Of a stretch of 21,218 bases of DNA, positions 1 to 8,375 are shown piece after piece (positions within the stretch are counted from its first letter, which is position 1; the number at the start of each line of letters is the position of its first letter). The translations under genes and the position numbers were made by a program. Source of the DNA: Synura sp. LO234KE (lineage: Eukaryota > Sar > Synurophyceae > Synurales > Mallomonadaceae); the NCBI GenBank assembly GCA_015143735.1, contig VKHC01000065.1, forward strand, positions 1-21,218, read 5' to 3'. The notes under the pieces were generated by a model. The model was not told where the DNA came from. It searched no databases and saw nothing but the letters and a program-made list of their open reading frames with translations.

Positions 1-194
1 AATTTTCAGCGATTTTCAGTAGCAAGATGATTTCATCATTGTTTGTGGAACCTTACCTAGGAATCAAGAAAAGAATCAAAAATAAATAGAATTTTGAAAA
101 AAAGGAGAAGAATTGATTGAATGAATATTGAGAAATCATCTTCGTACTTTTATTCTCTAATAATAAAGGCAGATCTTGTTTTTGTTTTGAGGTT

Positions 195-337
195 GTTCGT
201 ACGAATATCAAGTGAAAACCCTGTAAGTCAAATATAATTTTTCAAAGGTCATTTTGAAATAGCTAGGGACAACTATATTTGTACGAACAGACAAATATAA
301 TTTGTGGAGTGGTCAAATATAAAGTGAAACCCTGTAA
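195..337. repeat. Cluster of short direct and inverted repeats upstream of the GTPase-SH2 gene
   Basis: GTTCGTACGAAT (195-206) faces an inverted near-copy ATTTGTACGAAC (277-288; 11 of 12 pair). CAAATATAA occurs three times in direct orientation (229-237, 292-300, 314-322). AAGTGAAAACCCTGTAA (210-226) recurs with one base deleted at 322-337. The cluster ends about 95 bp before the start codon of the downstream gene, so it could hold regulatory sites or be a small decayed element. The sequence alone does not decide. The rest of 1-432 is AT-rich and shows no gene. Confidence 0.45.
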
Positions 338-432
338 ATTGGACGTAGACAAACACTACGGGTTACAATATACGTCGCTATTAAATTAAGTTAATCAACA
401 AACTGAAACTGAGTTTTTTCAGCTTTGTAATT

Positions 433-1632
433 ATGGAATATGAAAAGATTGAGACTGTTAAAACTATCTTTGTTGGGGGACCAGGCGCGGGGAAAACTTC
501 TATTGTACAGCGAATATTATCGAAGCCGTTTAATTCAACTCACTTGCCCACGGTTGGAATTGATTTCAATCTAATTTCCATAGAAATGCCTCATCAAAAT
601 GAAAAATTAACTATTAGCTCTAGAATATGGGACGTGGGAGGCAAAATATTGGAAAATAGAGAGAATATGGAGCTATTAAGAATGATGAGTCAAGCATGTG
701 AGTTAGTATTTTTGGTGATTGATGGTGCAAAAAGCCAAACTTTACAACAGGGTACTGATTGGTTGCAGCTGATGCACCAGTGGATCCCGAAAAATATTCC
801 TAAAATTTTGATTGCACAGAAGGCGGATAAACTAACTAGGTCCCTTATTCAATCAATTGTTGAGCCATTTTTTTCAAAGTTTAATTTTTCTGATTGGTTT
901 CTGACGGTAGGAGATCCTATGTTTGGTGATTATGATTTCCGACGGGGCTATGGCCAAAAACAAGTTAATCCGCTGGATATGTTCAAGAAATGCATAAAAA
1001 AGTACGTTTTGGTCAAACGCATACCAAGCGCCAATACCAAAGCAGGAGCGACCAGCTTTACTAGGTTGTGTCCACCCGAGTCAATAAGAATACCAGCACT
1101 TGGTATATTTTCAATACCTACTGACTTACCAGTTTTGTTTGATCGGAAGCTCTCGAATGGGGAGAATGAGGATGTCGAGGAGCCATCGGCAAGTGTCAGT
1201 TTCTGTGACCCGAAATTCTTCCCAACGGAGGACAATAAGGATAAGCACCTCCCTCCGCTTGCTAACGGATGGGAGTACTACGGGGGAATGAGGACGGAGG
1301 ATGACGCTCGGGATTTCCTGTGCAATCGTTGTACTGGAAGCTTCCTGGTGATTCGATGTCAGTCATCTCAGAAGAGTGCTGATAGTAGTAATATGTTGTA
1401 TGTATGCATGAAAACAAATTCGAATCAATTTGACTTTATACCAATATCCGCCACCACGAATGACTCGAGAAATAATTCCTTTCTTGTTGATGATTTAAAC
1501 CATGAGCTTTCTCTGGTTTGTTTCCCAAGTCTCCAAGAACTGCTGGTTGCTCTGAATTTGTACTTGGGATTTGGACTGCAATTTCGAAGAATAGCATCGT
1601 CGAGAAAAATATATTATGAACTTATTATATAG
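433..1632 (+). CDS. Ras-superfamily (Rab/Arf-like) GTPase fused to a C-terminal SH2-like domain
   Basis: Intronless, 399 residues. The N-terminal half is a small-GTPase fold: P-loop GGPGAGKTS (15-23), switch I PTVGIDF (39-45, Rab-like) and a G3 motif WDVGGK (66-71, Arf-like at WDVGG). G4 is QKAD (129-132) instead of NKxD, and no clear SAK-type G5 is visible. Lys71 occupies the position of the catalytic Gln, so hydrolysis is probably weak or absent (inference). After a linker of about 110 residues, residues 279-380 read as an SH2 domain: GWEYYGGMRTEDDARDFL, then GSFLVIR (302-308) in place of GTFLVRES, then FPSLQELL (364-371). The phosphotyrosine-binding Arg of FLVR is Ile, with an Arg one residue later. 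There is no C-terminal prenylation cysteine. The start is the first ATG of the open frame. Rab40 proteins pair a Rab with a SOCS box, so a SOCS-like reading of the last 35 residues is a weaker alternative. Substrate and partners are unknown. Confidence 0.82.
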   Translation: MEYEKIETVKTIFVGGPGAGKTSIVQRILSKPFNSTHLPTVGIDFNLISIEMPHQNEKLTISSRIWDVGGKILENRENMELLRMMSQACELVFLVIDGAKSQTLQQGTDWLQLMHQWIPKNIPKILIAQKADKLTRSLIQSIVEPFFSKFNFSDWFLTVGDPMFGDYDFRRGYGQKQVNPLDMFKKCIKKYVLVKRIPSANTKAGATSFTRLCPPESIRIPALGIFSIPTDLPVLFDRKLSNGENEDVEEPSASVSFCDPKFFPTEDNKDKHLPPLANGWEYYGGMRTEDDARDFLCNRCTGSFLVIRCQSSQKSADSSNMLYVCMKTNSNQFDFIPISATTNDSRNNSFLVDDLNHELSLVCFPSLQELLVALNLYLGFGLQFRRIASSRKIYYELII

Positions 1633-2562
1633 TATATACCGATTAATTCATTAATATATCGTTATGGGATTGGTTCATCAGCTTTATTTTCTGGGGCAGA
1701 GAGGTGTGTGAGGCCTCCAGCCGCCCGAAGCAAAGCGGAGTGGCGAGGAATTTCCTACCACGGGAAAGATTCGCACACGGAAAATTATCCCCAGCTGAGT
1801 GGAAAGAGAGGATGAGAACAAGTTGTGGCGGTCCACTAGAAGCAAGCAGTAGTAAGACAAGTACGGAAGTCCCGCCGTGGTGTGGATGCAGCAATATCAA
1901 CTACTGTGGCGCATCCGTGTACTTAAATCCTGACATAATCCTGACATAAGAGTTCATATTGTTGAAGAAAAGCTTCAGTACTACCGTGGATGGTACAGCA
2001 AAAGTACCGTACCTTGTTAGGGGGGGGGGAAGAATCATACCGCTTTTGTTTTTGTACCACTTAAATAAATGGATTTTTTTCAGCAGCAAAAACTTACATT
2101 CTTAGGCAGATTTGTTAACTGATTCTGTTAGAAAATCCCCTCATACATTTTTAGCAGTATTGATATCAAATTGCGCAAGAAACCATTTTATTTATTTATG
2201 CAACAAAATGTAATAGTAGCATTGTAGTCAGCAATAGTATTAAAAACGAGATGTGGTGGCCGGTTTTTGTCCCAATCCACGCTTCAAGCCAACTGAATCA
2301 TGATAGTGACAAAATATTTAATTTTTCAACAAAATTCTCAGAACCCAAAATCAGTGTTTCACTTCAAAGCATCCCCTAATCAAGTATTGATCCCTGTGGC
2401 ATGACGTCGTGCGTCTAGCCAGCTAAATCCTGATCGAGACGGGATATTTCAATTATCAGATATTAAAAAATTCCGGAGCGTGGGGAGATCAATCCTGCCG
2501 CAAATGGATTCAAGTTTGGAGCCTCGGCGAATTCGCGTGCACCCAAGTCCCATACTCAAATA
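1633..2562. other. Intergenic region without a supportable gene
   Basis: The first 250 bases are GC-richer than their surroundings and open in several frames, but nothing resembles a known protein. CATCCGTGTAC at 1911-1921 matches the terminal inverted repeat of the element at 8376-9283, but I found no partner end, so it may be a fragment. The stretch also holds an 11-bp perfect tandem duplication (1926-1947) and a run of ten G (2020-2029). From about 2100 the sequence is AT-rich and looks non-coding. Confidence 0.5.
1926..1947. repeat. Perfect tandem duplication of AATCCTGACAT
   Basis: Two adjacent identical 11-bp units, 1926-1936 and 1937-1947, next to the CATCCGTGTAC motif. Probably a small replication-slippage or repair footprint. 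Confidence 0.8.
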
Positions 2563-2812
2563 AAGCCGCGTATCAGGAGAATTTGAAGAGAATTTTTACT
2601 TCGAACCTGGGTTCGCTCCAGGAGAATGACATCATGGGTCGAAAACAAAAACATAAATTCCTCTGCGAATGTTTTAAGTCTTCGATCCTTGGAGCCTATG
2701 CGAGCTCCCTTGAAATCTTTTCCCACTAGCCTAGACCTCCCGATGACGCTGCATATCAGCAGTATGTGAAGAGAGTCCTGAAGGCTACCTCGAGTCAGGG
2801 TTTGATCAAGGA
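2563..2812 (+). pseudogene. Two related decayed coding segments, probably transposon debris
   Basis: In plus-strand translation, 2563-2610 reads AAYQENLKRIF and 2748-2790 reads AAYQQYVKRVL. The two segments differ by conservative codon changes plus a few first-position changes, as expected of homologous protein-coding copies. Each open stretch soon ends in stops (for example near 2730 and 2815). No domain is recognised. Because the surroundings are full of retroelement remains, a gag-like origin is possible but unproven. Confidence 0.3.
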
Positions 2813-3056
2813 TTGAACCTCGGAAAGAAGCTGCATGCTCTGACAACTTGGTTATGGAAAGTTGTATTTCACTTGATTGCAACAAGGTGCCGATCAATGC
2901 CCACGCTACTGCTCACGAATCTCGGCACAGTTCAAAATAAGTCCCCGCATCAGCGTGGCATGGGACCAGTATTTGGATCTGGCTATAATTCGTGATTCAC
3001 CCGTCAATGGAGCTATTGAGGCTGCCAAGTGTAGCCTCCCTTGGGATGAGACTGCT

Positions 3057-3162
3057 TTTTTTTTGAAACTGAAAACTTAGCTTAGCAAAGCATGACAGGC
3101 ATATAATGCTAAGCACCCATATAAGCCAGATTGGCAAATCCCACTAGGGGTATAGGCAAACG
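3057..3162 (-). mobile_element. SINE-like retroposon insertion flanked by a 16-bp target-site duplication
   Basis: TTGGGATGAGACTGCT (3041-3056) is repeated as TTGGGACGAGACTGCT (3163-3178), with one mismatch. The 106 bp between them begin with a T-run (3056-3064), which is an A-tail if the insert lies on the minus strand. The insert contains a perfect 8-bp hairpin, GCTTAGCA (3080-3087) with TGCTAAGC (3107-3114). A long target duplication plus a terminal A-tail is the signature of LINE-driven retroposition. I did not find convincing tRNA A and B boxes, so the source RNA is unknown. Confidence 0.6.
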
Positions 3163-3178
3163 TTGGGACGAGACTGCT

Positions 3179-4430
3179 GTTTTACGCACTTGACATCCAT
3201 CTGGGAGCATAACCGACTCATCGCGGTGAAATAGCTACAGCCCCGTCTCGTCTTATCCGCTCAGCTCACGGACACTGGGGACAACGAACGCACGTACTGC
3301 CTCTAGCGTCACAACTCCCAGCAGGTGCTTCAGCAAACTTGGAGCTCCCCGAACAAAGGAGAGCTTGTCGAAATGATTTTGCGGTCCTTGCAGATCTCGG
3401 GAGTAGGACCGATAGGGCTCTCCCAGCAGTTTGACACCCAACACGACAACTCTTCAACGGTCATCTACTTCCGAGGAGCGTGGCTTAGAAGTTTCGTTTT
3501 TATGATCACCTCCACCAGGTTCGAGTTCAAGGACGATTTATCCAGCCTAGATGTCAGTATTTGCTCTTAGACTCTCTGGTGGAGCAAGTCCGCACCACCA
3601 TGCTTCCGCTCACATTCCAACCATTCCACATTGGAGGTTACAAAGGGCAAGAAGACCATCTTCTTGCTGCGCTCCGCAACATTGCGCCAGATCCTTGTCA
3701 GTGCTCCAGCGGGTGGCTGGGACACTTCTTCTTGGAGCAAATGGATCTCCTTGAGAACATCTTCCAGCCATATGGGTAAGTGCCATGGAATGACCTTATC
3801 AATCCCTCTTGGTGACAGAACTCTATTCCCATGTGGAAGAGGCATGGCGAGCCCTGGACTCTGGCCTAATGCACCCGGATGAGGAGCGCCTCCCGCTTGC
3901 CTGCCTACCTGGCGCAATGGCAGGCCCACCAACGCTGGATTGCATTGAACCTGCCCCGTGTATACAAGAACTATCTCCGCCTCCTGCCTCTGCTGACATC
4001 CCCAGCTCTGGGGCGGTGGGGGATATCACCCCGGCGCTTCAGCTCCGCCAGCAACGCCCTCCCAGCTGTCGCCGGCGGTACCCGGATGCGGTTTCGGGCA
4101 TACGTGCCCTGTCGCTATTGAAAAGTCGTAGCCGCCTATCCTCAGCAGCAACCTTCACCATGCGCCGCTCAATTTTCTACCCGCTCAGTTCGCACATCTT
4201 GTTGCTTCTCTACATTTTTATGTCAATTGCGCTTGCTGCACCACCCCTATTTCTTACCTCTCTTCACCCTTGAATGCGTGGTCTGCATCACACACCATCA
4301 TGGGTTGGTGAGATTCCCCTTGCTTTAGTAGCTGGGGACATCGCTCGAAGAAGCATATTAAGACAGCCCGGGGGAGAATTTGTTTTCCTTGCCCTCGGGC
4401 GCCGTGTAACCTTCCCCCCTGCCCCTACTC
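3179..4430 (+). other. Decayed retroelement-like region
   Basis: GC-rich sequence with many short overlapping open stretches in all frames and no intact gene. The best frame is listed separately (3561-4121). The 3' part (about 4130-4500) resembles in layout the sequence downstream of the RNase H domain at 10.6-11.5 kb: a pyrimidine-rich stretch, a CCCGG-containing stem, then the core GATCACGGGACTTGCCA, then a T-rich tail. This suggests the remains of one element family. Confidence 0.4.
3561..4121 (+). pseudogene. Broken open frame of a probable transposable element
   Basis: One plus-strand frame of about 187 codons stays readable apart from a few stops, including 3777-3779. It contains protein-like stretches such as FHIGGYKGQEDHLLAALRNI and LPAYLAQWQAHQRWIALNL. 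No family is recognised. The premature stops and the repetitive surroundings argue for a dead element rather than a host gene. A spliced gene is less likely, because I could not find introns that would remove the stops. Confidence 0.3.
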
Positions 4431-4457
4431 GATCACGGGACTTGCCATCGGGTACAA
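4431..4457 (+). repeat. Dispersed repeat core, copy 1
   Basis: GATCACGGGACTTGCCATCG matches the core GGTCACGGGACTTGCCA found at 11412 (plus) and at 8257-8280 (minus). Flanking similarity with the 11412 copy continues for several tens of bases, with gaps. Probably the 3' region of a retroelement family. Confidence 0.6.
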
Positions 4458-4715
4458 GTTATTTACTTAGTGGTGCAATGGTGCTGTCTAGACCTTTCCG
4501 TCTGACTTTACTTTTATTTCCTTCACTTCGTAATAAATACCTACTGGATTTTCGGGGAAAATTACTGTCCATTCTGATTAACTACGTGATATCCAGGAAA
4601 ATACATTTCGATCAATCAGAACTCGTTATAGATTAACATGTGAGGTAGCTCAGCTCCCTTTCACCCAGCGGGGTAATAGGGGAGTAACTGCCTGATCCCT
4701 ATTGCCGCCTAGCTA

Positions 4716-6616
4716 CTAGACGTCAATCACACGGGCGAGTTTCTGGATTTGGTTCAACAGCGCATCACCCTTCTTGATGACATCTTGGTACTGAGCGTTC
4801 TTCTTGTCTGGCCTCACAGTCTCGACGACGTTGGCAACCTTGTCAATCTTGGCATTCAGCCTCCCGCTCGCAATGAACCTCGCCAGCTCCCGGTCCAACA
4901 GCTCTGACGACAATCCGAACGCCGTCGCCATCGATGGCAGCATCACGCTGATCCGTAATAAACAACGCACAAGAAAAGAGAAGATTCTTGCTCTTTAACA
5001 CAATCGACGCTGTTTCATCATCAATAGACCTCATATGAGTCGTTACCTACGGTAGGACTCCAGGTACTGGGCGTAGGCGAGCACGCGGTACTCCCTCACC
5101 AAGTACGTGATATGGCCCCCGAGGAAGCGATCTTTGGAGAGGAGGGGGTGCAGGGCCAGCAGCTGCGACGTGCAAAGGGGTGGACATGGAGAATGATTGG
5201 GTGTGTTCTTCTCGAAAAAAATGTGTGTTTGAATAGACAGTCCACGAGACAGAGAATCTCGTGTAAGCCATCTGCCTCGCCTCCTCCATCCGTCCGTTTT
5301 GTGTTCCTACCGCTCTGTAATAATCTCCGTAGTCGCAGTTAAAGAGGCTGAGGAGGAACTTCTGCAGTAACGGCAACTCGCTTTCGGGGCATAGAATCGG
5401 AAGTACGTGAGGGAAGTGGTTAGGGAGATGAATACGACGTGTTGGTAATCATTATTATGTTATTCACCGCAGTGTGCTCATCACATGAGGGTTCTTGACG
5501 ACCTGCGCAAAAGCGAGTAACGGTTACAGGGCAATGCATCACAATGGTACTCTGGCGACGGATCGGTCTTACTTGGGTCCTTAATCTTGATCTGGACAAC
5601 GTCATGATCCCTGTAGTAACTGTGTAGAACATGTACTGTTCGTATGTGCATATCTCAGTAGCTGTAAATGTCTCCACACAGCTAAGCAGAAGCTCTGCGG
5701 CCTACCTCAATAAAAGGCGATTTATATAGCTCAGGTTTGTTTTGTATCTTTTTCTCACCTGAGCAATATCGCGTCGGGTGAACAAAAAGATAGATTCATA
5801 TACCTGTAGTACATGTTAGAGCCCAAACAGTTGGTCGACCTTGCACGAAACATAATCTGCACAAAATTGACCACTCACTTTCAATCTATTTCTTCTTTCC
5901 CAGTCACCACCGGATTCATTAAGCCTTTTCGCTTCGGCCAAGACATCTTTCAAAACTTTATGATCCTGTAAGTTGAGTGATTAATATCAACTTATTTCGT
6001 ATTGGCGCTATACAAATCTACGAACACTATGGAAAATTGCGACCCGAGCTTTATCCATCGCAGCGTCAATCTTTTTGCTAGTGGTGGTTTTCTCCTTCGT
6101 CAAAATAGCATCAAAAGAAGCAAATGCTGAATCTTTGTCGCCAATTCTGGCATAATATCGTGCCTTCGAAAACATCGCATCTAGGACCTGCCGTAGCAGT
6201 TAATATTTTTGGTGGGCGAAATGAATCTATTACCTCCATATCCCCAGCATTTTCGATAGCCTCTTTACTCTTTGCGTCTATTTCATTCAAATCCTTTTCG
6301 TTTTGGGAACTTCGACCAGTAGTTTATTGCGTTAAGAGGTATTAGTGTAAAACCCTATGTAGAGATACTTGAGAATAGCTCACCTCATCGAAAGATAGAG
6401 CTCATCGTCATAAGCCCAATTTAACTTAGCGCATATTGCTTTATAATAAGGTGACATGAGGTCTGATTGAATATTCTTAATTATTGTAACTCGAAGGTCA
6501 TCAAGTCCATCAAGATCATTTAACTTCAGCTTTAGCTCATACTCATAAACTATTTGTGGAATTTCAAGGTTTGGGAACATTTTTGTAGCATCAGCTGACT
6601 TCAGAGGAGCTTCCAT
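4716..6616 (-). CDS. RPN7: 26S proteasome regulatory particle lid subunit Rpn7 (PSMD6), 10 exons
   Basis: Scaffold subunit of the proteasome lid, acting in ubiquitin-dependent degradation in cytosol and nucleus. Exons in gene order: 6616-6384, 6309-6234, 6187-6014, 5965-5879, 5803-5759, 5701-5573, 5502-5468, 5380-5311, 5162-5047, 4947-4716. All nine introns (46-148 bp) are GT-AG, and the joined frame is open for 398 codons; human PSMD6 has 389. Matching stretches in order include [103 protein letters not shown] and the C-terminal [12 protein letters not shown]. The C-terminal half is the PCI domain that packs with other lid subunits. The start is the ATG at 6616, the first Met of exon 1. Relative to human, about three residues are missing where the 48-bp intron 5966-6013 lies, so that junction is the least certain. 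Confidence 0.95.
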
Positions 6617-6930
6617 TAGCCTTTAATTAAAATAAAAAATATGATCTCCTCAGAATATCTCCTACTACTGATTTCCCGTGATTCCTCTACTCCGAAGTCG
6701 ATTTCAAAAGTTACAAATTATTGGGGAGATAAAATAAAATAAAATGAAATAAAACAAAACTAATTGTAACTATTCAATTATGGAACTGCATTCTCAGATG
6801 GAATTTAATACGACTTCAGATATGAATAAAATGTAGACTCAAGTTCCGGGGGGTGATATCCTGCACTTCCATTCAGTATGTTTGTAAGTACAACCCAAAT
6901 TATTTTATCTTTCATTTCGTAGTTCCAATT
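6617..6930. promoter_or_regulatory. Shared divergent promoter region of RPN7 and the COPI-associated gene
   Basis: 314 bp separate two divergently transcribed start codons. The interval is AT-rich and carries a run of AAAAT-like pentamers at about 6726-6757. No TATA element or binding site can be assigned with confidence. Co-regulation is an inference from spacing only. Confidence 0.5.
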
Positions 6931-7974
6931 ATGTCGTGGGGGAACTCTCAATATGACGAAAATCCATTTGCAGTAAGTTTTTATAACACTGTACCAGAAC
7001 ATAGTTTTAACAATGTGTCGTAGGAGACTACTTCATACGCTCCAGCCGAGCAAAAGCAATATACGCCATCTGGAATCTCAAAGCCTGACAATCCTCCGTG
7101 GCTGCAAGAGAATAATACAAGCAGCCAAGGAGCTGGTAATAATTGGGAATCAGAGAATCAAGGAGGTGTTCCCCCAAGCCAGGCAGAAACTCAAGAGAGT
7201 CCAACAAAGTGAGATATCATGTTATTCTTGATGTTTAAGATAATATTTAACTTGGGTGCAGAGCAATACCCCAGATTATCATATGGTCACGAGCGACGAA
7301 TTTGATTCTGAGGTAAATAAATATTATTCTATTAAGTTGTTCCTAATCATTCCTTGTGCCTGTTGTAAAATAGCATCTGTATGATTGTAGTTGTCTTTTT
7401 CAGCTTGGGAACAACCAACAGTATCACTACTGGCGTACTTTGTTGCTATGTCCTTGTTTTTGCATGCTTGCTGTGCTGTTATGAGACCCACCTAAAGCAG
7501 GTTTCCAAGGTATACCACACGATGTTGTCACGTCCTAATAGTTCACTTTTCCTTTTGCTATTCAAGAGCATAGCTCTTAACTTTGGATTTCTATACAGTG
7601 CGAAGACAAGATGTCTTTTTATATTATTCATTGGAATCATCCTCTTGAGCTTTAGTCTTTTCGGTAAAATCATTGGTATCTTGATGATATGTAATGCCTG
7701 CTACAACGCATACATCATTTTCAAATATCCTGAATTCGAAGACGCACAACGTAAAGATGCTCAATCAGAAATTCAGGATTTTCTTAAAGCCCATCCGACG
7801 TACGCCCAAAGCTTCTTCTCGACCGTTGCTCAGGGTGCCGCTGGTGAGCTCGTTGGCCACGAACGTGCCAACAACGACGATTTTATTCACCGCATAATTT
7901 TCTCTTGCTTTATTTTAGATTCATCTAGACCCTCGTCTTCGCAACCAAGACCTTCCGGTTATACCCAAGTCTAA
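6931..7974 (+). CDS. COPI-associated (TVP15-like) Golgi membrane protein, 5 exons
   Basis: Exons 6931-6972, 7024-7208, 7262-7312, 7374-7843 and 7919-7974 join to 804 bp (267 residues), with introns of 51, 53, 61 and 75 bp, all GT-AG. The N-terminal 76 residues are polar, rich in Q, N, S and P, and carry an NPF tripeptide, an EH-domain ligand motif. Four hydrophobic segments follow (about 81-104, 110-130, 173-189, 191-209). CCYVLVFACLLCCYE and FGFLYSAKTRCLFILFIG fit the COPI_assoc/TVP15 family pattern, in which a glycine- and arginine-containing loop joins helices of a small tetraspanning vesicle protein. The soluble tail ends GYTQV. Exon 3 was chosen because only the acceptor at 7261 continues into the first membrane helix. 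The last intron (7844-7918) is a multiple of three and open in frame, so retention would add 25 residues. SCAMP also carries NPF motifs, but its four-helix core is not seen here. Confidence 0.75.
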
Positions 7975-8256
7975 TCAGCCGGAGTTGGATTTTATTGTTT
8001 TAAATTTTGATCCCCGCTCATAGTCATTAACGAGTCCTGTATCCTTCAACTGTGGTCCAAAGGCTCGTATATAAGATGCTCGTGATTTTATAATCTTCCA
8101 TTCCGGATTGTACAAGTTTCACTTAGTTATTTACGCATCCCGTAGTTGTGAGCTCGCTCGCCGAAAATGTTTATTAGTTAATTAGTGTGGGTGGTAGAGC
8201 GCGGAAAGACAGATCGAAATGAGGAGGGACAGGACCCGCAGAGAATCACTCCCTAT
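7975..8256. other. 3' flank of the COPI-associated gene and start of repeat-rich DNA
   Basis: No gene is seen. GGTGGTAGAGCGCGG at about 8190-8205 resembles a tRNA D-arm (box A), but no matching box B or cloverleaf can be drawn at the right distance, so I do not call a tRNA. Confidence 0.4.
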
Positions 8257-8308
8257 GAACCAACTGGCAAGTCCCGTGACCGAGAAGAGAGCTTCGAGTG
8301 AATGCACC
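8257..8308 (-). repeat. Dispersed repeat core, copy 2 (inverted)
   Basis: Its reverse complement contains GGTCACGGGACTTGCCA, shared with the copies at 4431 and 11412. It also shares GGTGCATTCAC and GAAGCTCTCT, in order, with 14184-14234. It therefore links the two sub-groups of this repeat: it carries the core of one and the left flank of the other. Confidence 0.6.
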
Positions 8309-8375
8309 TGGAGCACCTGCTTCTTGCTGGTTAGCTAGAATACAACTACGTCCTCAACTACCAGGAGGTGGAACG

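Noticed and set aside
1704-1949. 81-codon open stretch after the GTPase-SH2 gene
   Set aside because: Overlaps an open stretch on the other strand, has no recognisable motif and runs into a tandem duplication.
1911-1992. Possible miniature copy of the CATCYGTGTAC element (ends CATCCGTGTAC and CCGTGGATG)
   Set aside because: The right end pairs poorly, there is no target duplication and no shared interior; only the left motif is convincing.
4641-4715. GAGGTAGCTCAGC resembling a tRNA D-arm beside the RPN7 stop codon
   Set aside because: The following bases do not fold into a cloverleaf and no box B is seen; GTAGCT/AGCTAC pairing nearby is short enough to be chance.
6931-7208. SCAMP identity suggested by the NPF motif and Gln/Asn/Pro-rich N-terminus
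   Set aside because: The membrane part lacks SCAMP core motifs and instead fits the COPI_assoc/TVP15 pattern.
8190-8225. tRNA-like box A (GGTGGTAGAGCGCGG)
   Set aside because: No acceptor stem, anticodon arm or correctly spaced box B can be drawn; at most a trace of a tRNA-derived SINE.
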